A DNA stretch of 64,000 nucleotides from Rhizoclosmatium globosum (Eukaryota > Chytridiomycota > Chytridiomycetes > Chytridiales > Chytriomycetaceae), in NCBI GenBank assembly GCA_002104985.1, contig MCGO01000075.1, positions 62,001 through 126,000 of the forward strand. Direction: 5' to 3'. The notes beneath the pieces were generated by a model. That model was not told the origin of the DNA, did no database searches, and worked only from the letters and a program-made list of their open reading frames with translations. Every line of letters begins with the position of its first letter. Position 1 is the stretch's first letter. The position numbers and the translations under genes are program-made. Shown here piece by piece: positions 57,911 through 64,000 of the stretch.

Positions 57911-58372
57911 GGGTTGGTTCAGGGAGGTTTGTTTGGCTTGCTGGGATCTTTAAGGACGTAACCAATTGTCCTCTACATGACATGTATATTTACTGCTGCT
58001 TATTTAACTTTACAATTTACAAATATAATATATGGTACACATGCCAAGCTCAAAGATTTGGTCATCGATGTTTCCTGTTGTTCTGAGATGAAGGCTTATG
58101 TTGGCTGTGCTGTAATCTTAGCCAATATACATTCCAGAATTGGATATAGTTTCCTTGTTTTTGTTTTTATTTGGCGTACGGTGGATAGTAGGTTCCAGCC
58201 ATTTTCATTCAAGGTTGCTCAAAACGCAATCTTCAAGTTTTTGAAACCGTTTATGTTTCTTAGATACTCTATTTCAGAAATATATAGATGTCTGCACCGC
58301 TGCTCTTGCTCTCCTTCAAGTTAGATTTTATTCATGTCTCTCTCACAAAAAACAACACGATTTTACTATTGA
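57911..58372. other. Intergenic, convergent
   Basis: AT-rich stretch between convergent genes; only weak ORFs. Confidence 0.5.
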
Positions 58373-59331
58373 TTAAGCCTTCCATTGAAATGAATTCAAC
58401 TCAGAGCTCCTGTTTCCTTGAAGCATTACAAGTGTCCACGAAAAATAGGGTCTCTCACTGGCTTTTCTTTCGTGGAAACCTTTAGGTACGCTTCCCTCCA
58501 ATCTGTTCTCCTGCACATACATGTATGCCAGTGCATCCAAGTTGGACAGTTCAGGTGGAATCTCTCCGATCAAACCGGAGTTATTCAAATGCAGATGCAC
58601 AAGCGACTTGAGCTGACCCAATTCCGGAGGAATCTTGCAATTCAGTTTCGTGTGGCTCAAGTCCATAAACGTAAGGTTTTTGAGCTGACCGTATTCTGCT
58701 GGAATGGGCCCTTTGACACTTGTATACGGCAGCTTCAGTTCTCTCAAGTTCACAAGGCGTCCAAATTCGGGCGGAAGTGCGCTCGACAAGGTTTGGTTGT
58801 TGCCCAAATCGATTGTTGAAAGGTAAATGAGGTTACCCAATTCAGCTGGAATAGGACCTTTCAGATCGTTGTATGCCAGATTTAAGTACGTCAAACTGTC
58901 AAGTTGGCCGATCTCTTTTGGGATGGGTCCAATTAAACGAGAGCCTGCAAGGCCTAACGATGCAACGTTTTTCACAAGTCCAAGAGCAGCCGGGATATGA
59001 ACATACGACATTGGGCGATTTAACAATTCCGAGTCAATTGCTTGCACGTCTTGCATACAGGTGAGGGCGATTGCTTCTTGGAATTGGGGGGAGGGATATT
59101 GAGGAACGAAGCGATCAAGTCCGCCTTGTTCACAACGAGCGTGAGTGCCATTCGTGCATATTCAGATGAATAAACATAGTCTTTGAAAGGTATGGATACT
59201 CTGGCAATGCGGAATGCCTCACGTGGGAGGAGCCAGCTGAATATCATAATGATCAGCTCGAATGGTAGCTGGACTGCGCCTTCTTGTACTTTGATTGTGG
59301 CATCGTGTGTTACTTGCTTGCTGCCACTCAT
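58373..59331 (-). CDS. F-box-like leucine-rich-repeat protein
   Basis: Starts at ATG 59331 (MSGSKQVTHD). An F-box-like N-terminus (LPFELIIMIFSWLLPREAFRIARV) is followed by plant-type LRRs of about 24 residues (LTYLNLAYNDLKGPIPAELG; LTFMDLSHTKLNCKIPPELG; LVHLHLNNSGLIGEIPPEL). The two parts are in different frames; one extra C in the C-run (59086-59091 on the plus strand as G) restores a single 319-residue frame. F-box/LRR proteins usually select substrates for SCF ubiquitin ligases, but the F-box here is not a strong match. Confidence 0.72.
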
Positions 59332-59592
59332 ACCGAAGTACTTTTGTGGAAAACTTGATGGTTGTTCCTTGCAGTTTAGAACCAAATTATATACTTAATA
59401 GTGTTGTATAAAATACCCAGTCCTTCGTGCGGAATATACCATCAACGTGTTTTGCTTCAGACAGCATATCTAATGGGAATCATATCTCTTTCTCGTTTCT
59501 TTCAATAAACGGTTGTTTAATTGTACATTAGTATCCCTCTGGGAAGTAAGTGGACTTAGTTGGTTTTGCTCTTCCTTTCCTCTTCACACAAA

Positions 59593-60590
59593 ATGGTGCG
59601 TGACCACCCACCATCAACAGCCCATCATCAACGACTCACGCATCAGACCAACCATCAAACACTGCGAATCGCACCTGGACGTACCATGAAAGATGCTGGA
59701 TGGAGGACTGATGGATGAGGATGGATCTCTGGACAACTGGAAGGACATGGCACCTGATGTCCCTCAACTGAACCAACGAACCACCACAACACTCGCAGCC
59801 ACCTTCAAAACCACCTTCAAATTCCCATATCGAAACTGCGAAAGAAAGCGATTCTAATTGTCCCATTCAAAACTAGTCTGTCGTTGTCCCCGATAAGAAC
59901 CAGTTCCAGCACATTATCCGTCTCCTCAACACCAACGTTGAGGGTAAGAGAAAGATCATGTACTCCTTGACCGCCATCAAGGGAGTCGGTCGTCGTTTCT
60001 CCAACTTGGTCTGCAAGAAGGCTGATATCGACCTCACCAAGCGGTGTGTACCTCCCTCTTTCCTTTATCACCCCTGTTCTAAACTGTTTAATTGAATTCA
60101 GTGCCGGTGAGCTCACCAACGACGAGCTCGAGCGTATCGTCAACATCATGCAGGCTCCATCCCAGTACAAGATTCCAAACTGGTTCTTGAACAGACAGAA
60201 GGATCCAAAGGACGGAAAGTTCTCTCAGTCCATCTCCAACGCTGTCGACAACAAGCTCCGTGAGGACTTGGAGAGAGTACGTGTTTTAAACTGCCTGTAC
60301 TGCGTTTGATTGGAGTCTGGAACTGGAAGGCGGGGTGTTATCAAAACCTGGAAGGAAAATGTGAATGCTTAATCATCTGGAGATGTGGAAACAGAGAGAA
60401 ACCTGGAGCATCACCCGCATTCCCAAAAATCCTTCAAAAACACTCGCTAACATCACTCCACCGTAAACAGCTCAAGAAGATCCGTGCTCACCGTGGTCTC
60501 CGTCACTACTGGGGTATCCGTGTCCGTGGTCAGCACACCAAGACCACTGGTCGTCGTGGAAAGTCCGTCGGAGTTGCCAAGAAGAAGTAA
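59593..60590 (+). CDS. RPS18: Ribosomal protein uS13 (S18e, RPS18)
   Basis: Four exons: 59593-59595 (ATG only), 59877-60043, 60102-60276 and 60471-60590; 154 aa, the normal family length. Diagnostic segments: [78 protein letters not shown]. It binds the head of the small subunit near the P-site. The first exon holding only the start codon, followed by a 281-nt intron, is a common layout for highly expressed ribosomal-protein genes. Codon use is C-ending and strongly biased, unlike neighbours. Confidence 0.96.
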
Positions 60591-60938
60591 ATTCCCTAAA
60601 TCCTCTGCAAGATTTATCTCTCTCTCTTCGACTGTGCTTTTCTTTGGATTGTTTTTATTGTGATGATCAACGCACAACTATTACATCATTAAAGTGTGGT
60701 TTTGTTTACATAAAATTGCCGCTTTCAAAAAGGTCGTTCTCTAAAACGTTCTAACAGCACTTAGCATAAGTTATGAGACTCAGAAAATGACATACGTACG
60801 GGGAACTTGAATGTTGTCCGATACTCTTGAATATAGAGGGACATATACACAGATTACACCGCCCTGCCATCTTCGTTCTCCTCACTATTGTCATGGATTA
60901 AAGGCTTTTTCTATTAAGCGGTGGTTACAAATGTTTAT
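60591..60938. other. Intergenic, convergent
   Basis: 3' regions of RPS18 and the exonuclease gene; nothing else seen. Confidence 0.5.
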
Positions 60939-61629
60939 TCAACCAGAGTTCTCAATTAACCATCCTTCTTTTATCAAAGCTTTCACAATTCTAGCAATAT
61001 TCCTTGAATCTGCGATCCCAGAGTGCTCTCGCCCTTCGAATCTCATTCCCAAGGACGACAACATTTGCTGCAGATTTGCTTTCTTTTGAATATACCCGAT
61101 ACAACGCCCGTAGGTCCACATAATCTTTAAAATAGTCTGGCACAGGTATTTTACAGAGTTTGCACTGATTTCTCACAAAGTTTCGGATATCCCATGGTCC
61201 GTCCGTCACGAATCGCATATTTTGGGAACTCAGGCTATGAGTGTTGAGGAAAGTACCAAACTGTTGGAGAACTTCTTTGAATGTAGGAGCATCATCCACT
61301 TGTTCTTGAGTGATTCCAGTCAATTCGGTACAAAAGTCCGTGAGAACGGGATTCAGAACTGGTTTCACGTATGTTTGGAACTCTGCAACGGTTGCTAATG
61401 TTCTTGAGCAGACTACGACGACGGGAAATTCTATGATTTCGTTTATCCAACTCTTGTCGTTTCGCTCACAGGTAGCTTCTACGTCAAAGACGCAGTAGTA
61501 GTCAAATGGTTGTTTCACTTGTTTAGCTTCGTCAATGGATTCCCAGTGAGGTTCATTTGGGATGGAGTCGAAGAGATCGTCGGCGACTGAGTTGAATATC
61601 AAGTCTGATGTGCTTATACTGCGAGACAT
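60939..61629 (-). CDS. ERI1-like DEDDh 3'-5' exonuclease (one apparent extra base)
   Basis: Single exon from ATG 61629. Exo I: YYCVFDVEATCE; then NEIIEFPVVV, typical of ERI1/PRN-like RNases. Exo II region: TELTGITQEQVDDAPTF. FVTDGPWDIRNF carries the next catalytic Asp. The Exo III motif HSGIADSRNIARI lies in another frame. Dropping one base in the T-run 61080-61082 (A-run in the sense strand) makes one protein of about 229 aa that ends at 60939. The family trims histone mRNA, 5.8S rRNA or small RNAs. Confidence 0.82.
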
Positions 61630-61914
61630 TATTTATATGATGGCGGTTGGAACGAAGTCCTGTTTTCAAGTAATTGTGGCGAAGTAAGTGCTGTGGCAAA
61701 GCTCTGTCGGACTTTCTTCACGAAAAACAAGAAACACAATAAGAAGAAGTTCCCAAGGAGTTTGCGAAACTTCTGGGTCAACTGGTATATTCAAAACAAC
61801 TAAGAAAATTCCAAGATCTTTTCTTTCATTATATAACAAACAAAACTTACTCAGCCGTGAATTCTCTCTCATTTTTGCTTGCTATAAGAACAATCCCTAG
61901 AATACAATCACCTC

Positions 61915-63501
61915 TTATGTCTTCACTTCAAACAAAGGCGTCAAATGCGACAACCCCTTCTGGATCAAAAACTCCACCATAGCAGCTCGAAATTTACGAG
62001 GTAAATCAATTCCACCAATCACATTTTCATAATAGTGGGTTCTTGTACTAAGCGCGGAAAGAACCCTTTCATCAGAGATCAGCGTTGTTGACATTTGTTT
62101 ACTACAAACTGAAACAGCTGATACCAAAGCAGCCAAGTCTTCAGCACACGGATTGATTCGTCCGTCTTTTAACAAGAGTTGAACAATGTCGGAACGCTTA
62201 TTGTTGATTGCTTGCACAAAAATGCTGGCGCTCTCTGGCAACAAAGTCATTCGAGGGTCTTGAAGGAATATTTGGATTACTACAGCTGAAGCAGCCATTG
62301 AGAAGATAGCCTGATTCTCAAAGTTTGGATCAATTCGAGAATCAGCAAGAAGTGTCCGAATGACATTTATGTGATGATGCCTAATAGCATGTTTCAAGGC
62401 TTTGTTGTCTTGAGTTGCTGGATCTGCTCGTCCGGCAGCAAGAAGAGACTCAATTAACAGCATATATTGAGAAGCACAGCTATCTATGAACAGTCGATTG
62501 TTGTCACGTGTCACGTTAATTCGAGGATCCAAGAGAAGCCTTTCAAGAATGTGTTTGTAATGTCCATGTCCGGCACTGAGAAGCGCTGCATTGTTATCCA
62601 AAGATGGGTCAGTTCGAGGATCTTCTAAAATTCGTTCCACAATATCCAACCTCCCCTTCTTTGAAGCCCTTGACAGTGCATTGCAGTCATTAGGATTCAC
62701 TCGACCGTCAGAAAGCAATACATTGACGACTTCAAAGTGTCCATTCTCGACTCCAAAGAATAACGCTAACGATTTGTCAACGGAAGGGTCAATATGGGGA
62801 ACAAGAATCCAAGATTGCAACTCTTCATGCACGCCATATATGCACAATAAATTCAAATAGTTGAGACCACTTTGTAGAGTCATTCTATCGAACCGAGGAT
62901 TTTTGAGAAGAAGCCTCGCAATGTGCGTATGCCCATTGGCCCGGGCTATATAAAGCGCCGCATTCTTGTGTGCTGAGATGTCAAGTACTGGATTTTCCAA
63001 ACAGATATCAACTACATCCGTATTTCCCAACTCGCATGCCCAACGAAGAAGCCGATTTGAAGGTTGATAATTGAGCTGGTCAACAATTGCCTGAACAAGA
63101 GCCAGTAGGCACTTGCCTGACACAGAAAACATGTGGTAACTCTTGATTTTGAAACAAGCATCTGGTGCAATAAGAGCTTGATGAAGGAACGCAGCTTGAA
63201 TCGGAAAAGGTAAAGACATCCAATTATTGCCATTGAAACCAGTCAACTCCAAGAACATCCAAACAGACTTAATGCCTGATTGAATCAATTGGTTCCTCAC
63301 AAATGCGTTTGCTGATTGGACTGAAGTGATTGGAGATGCCAGATATATAGCCTTGGATGTAAGGCAGACCCCATACAAGAGGCGATCAAATGGAAGCATG
63401 AGAAAGATTAGTTGGAGGATTTCAGGGGGCAATGACTGAAGGGATACACTTGTGAGTGCGTTGCTGTTTGTGTGTTGGCAGGGATTCATCTGGGGATTCA
63501 T
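61915..63501 (-). CDS. F-box and ankyrin-repeat protein
   Basis: Intronless, 528 aa, ATG 63501. The N-terminus SLPPEILQLIFLMLPFDRLLYGVCLTSK is F-box-like. From about residue 145 on there are about ten degenerate ankyrin units of about 32 residues (for example LYIARANGHTHIARLLLKNP; LFFGVENGHFEVVNVLLSDG; LKHAIRHHHINVIRTLLADS) with the recurring unit end RxDP/RINP. Undamaged frame. Such F-box/ankyrin proteins form large families in early-diverging fungi; a role in protein binding or ubiquitination is inferred. Confidence 0.87.
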   Translation of the reverse strand: MNPQMNPCQHTNSNALTSVSLQSLPPEILQLIFLMLPFDRLLYGVCLTSKAIYLASPITSVQSANAFVRNQLIQSGIKSVWMFLELTGFNGNNWMSLPFPIQAAFLHQALIAPDACFKIKSYHMFSVSGKCLLALVQAIVDQLNYQPSNRLLRWACELGNTDVVDICLENPVLDISAHKNAALYIARANGHTHIARLLLKNPRFDRMTLQSGLNYLNLLCIYGVHEELQSWILVPHIDPSVDKSLALFFGVENGHFEVVNVLLSDGRVNPNDCNALSRASKKGRLDIVERILEDPRTDPSLDNNAALLSAGHGHYKHILERLLLDPRINVTRDNNRLFIDSCASQYMLLIESLLAAGRADPATQDNKALKHAIRHHHINVIRTLLADSRIDPNFENQAIFSMAASAVVIQIFLQDPRMTLLPESASIFVQAINNKRSDIVQLLLKDGRINPCAEDLAALVSAVSVCSKQMSTTLISDERVLSALSTRTHYYENVIGGIDLPRKFRAAMVEFLIQKGLSHLTPLFEVKT

Positions 63502-63655
63502 GCTAACAAAGTTGTGGTGATATTATTATATTATAGGTTGAATAGTCCTTTTTAAAACACACCTCTATTCTCTACAACGTTCATTAATCATATCATTCGC
63601 GTGTTGAAGCGAAGGAATTGCACTCAGAGTATCTCGGAATAGTTTAATCTTTTTT

Positions 63656-64000
63656 CTAATAATAAGCCAATTCATTCACTTGCTCAAAAATCTGCGCAAA
63701 CGTCAATCTCGACACTGCTTCTACTTTCAAACATCCAGCTACAACTCGAAGAAATTTGACTTTCAACGCAATCGTTGAGCGTTCAACAAATTGATCTTCG
63801 GAATCTGCAAATGCCATTTGTGCGAGATTCAACTGCGACTGCGCCCATTCTTCAAGAGCCTCGTGTGTTGACACAGATCCATCAATCACGTGCCGAACAC
63901 CTTCCAATTTTCCTCCCAACTGTGCCAGTACATATCCAAACATCCACACATCACTGGATGGAACAACTTTTTCATCAAGCGGATACTGCAACCTGGATTT
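63656..64000 (-). CDS. Protein kinase domain, C-terminal end (gene continues right of the window)
   Basis: The frame is open from the window edge to the stop at 63656. The segment YPLDEKVVPSSDVWMFGYVLAQL matches kinase subdomain IX (DVWxFG). A later Arg in VSRLTFAQIFEQV matches the subdomain XI Arg. The catalytic core lies beyond base 64000, so specificity and activity cannot be judged. Confidence 0.65.
   Translation of the reverse strand, partial: KSRLQYPLDEKVVPSSDVWMFGYVLAQLGGKLEGVRHVIDGSVSTHEALEEWAQSQLNLAQMAFADSEDQFVERSTIALKVKFLRVVAGCLKVEAVSRLTFAQIFEQVNELAYY

Noticed and set aside
59596..59876. C/D-box snoRNA in the first RPS18 intron
   Set aside because: TGATG-like and CTGA words are present, but no proper box C/D pair with flanking complementarity that I can see.
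1..64000. CRISPR arrays, operons, tRNA or rRNA genes
   Set aside because: None seen. The window is eukaryotic by intron structure, and I found no cloverleaf-like or rRNA-like sequence by eye.

Overview
The window is eukaryotic and reads like a zoosporic (chytrid-type) fungus. Genes are compact and intron-dense, with introns mostly of 45-90 nt carrying GT...AG ends and CTAAC/TACTAAC-like branch sites. Products include fungal NxxAQxxxR-type bZIP factors, a class C (GABA-B/mGluR-like) GPCR, a HET-like protein, a chitin/polysaccharide-active secreted protein with a CBM19-like tail, and F-box/LRR and ankyrin proteins. I rebuilt exon structures by hand from reading-frame and splice-site consistency; no database search was run.

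Layout: 1-0.6 kb, 3' end of a bZIP-family gene (+). 0.9-5.9 kb (-), class C GPCR (9 exons), a membrane-anchored cystatin-like protein, and an LPMO-like secreted protein. 6.4-7.0 kb, an unrecognised cysteine-rich gene (+). 7.5-11.4 kb (+), a small bZIP gene followed only 10 nt later by a 14-exon condensin CAP-G/Cnd3 gene. 11.5-46.6 kb (-), fourteen consecutive bZIP-family genes, broken only by a nested pair of LTR retrotransposons (19.7-31.6 kb). 46.9-57.9 kb (+), a HET-like gene, a Cid1/TUTase-type nucleotidyltransferase, a PHD-finger protein and a zinc-finger/AT-hook protein. 58.4-64 kb, LRR protein (-), ribosomal protein uS13/RPS18 (+), ERI1-like exonuclease (-), F-box/ankyrin protein (-) and the end of a protein kinase (-).

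Main points of interest: (1) The outer Ty1/copia element (19669-31612, 297-bp LTRs, 5-bp target duplication) carries four spliceosome-type introns inside gag-pol. Removing them gives one 1938-codon frame with a single internal TGA. (2) The inner copia element (25274-30354, 221-bp LTRs), inserted into the pol gene of the outer one, has an intact 1560-aa gag-pol with an RNA-recognition-motif-like domain where a CCHC zinc knuckle would normally be. (3) The bZIP array has diversified strongly, yet its members share an apparently undescribed pair of ~100-residue helical repeats after the zipper, with conserved phase-0 intron positions. (4) Between about 40.8 and 61.1 kb many otherwise well-supported genes need a one-base correction to stay in frame, mostly at homopolymers. 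That most likely reflects assembly indels, so frame breaks there should not be read as pseudogenes without checking.

How the genes fit together: apart from the bZIP array and the two mobile elements there is no obvious single pathway. The array looks like a lineage-specific expansion of transcription factors. The outer retrotransposon has inserted at the acceptor of the last exon of one member.
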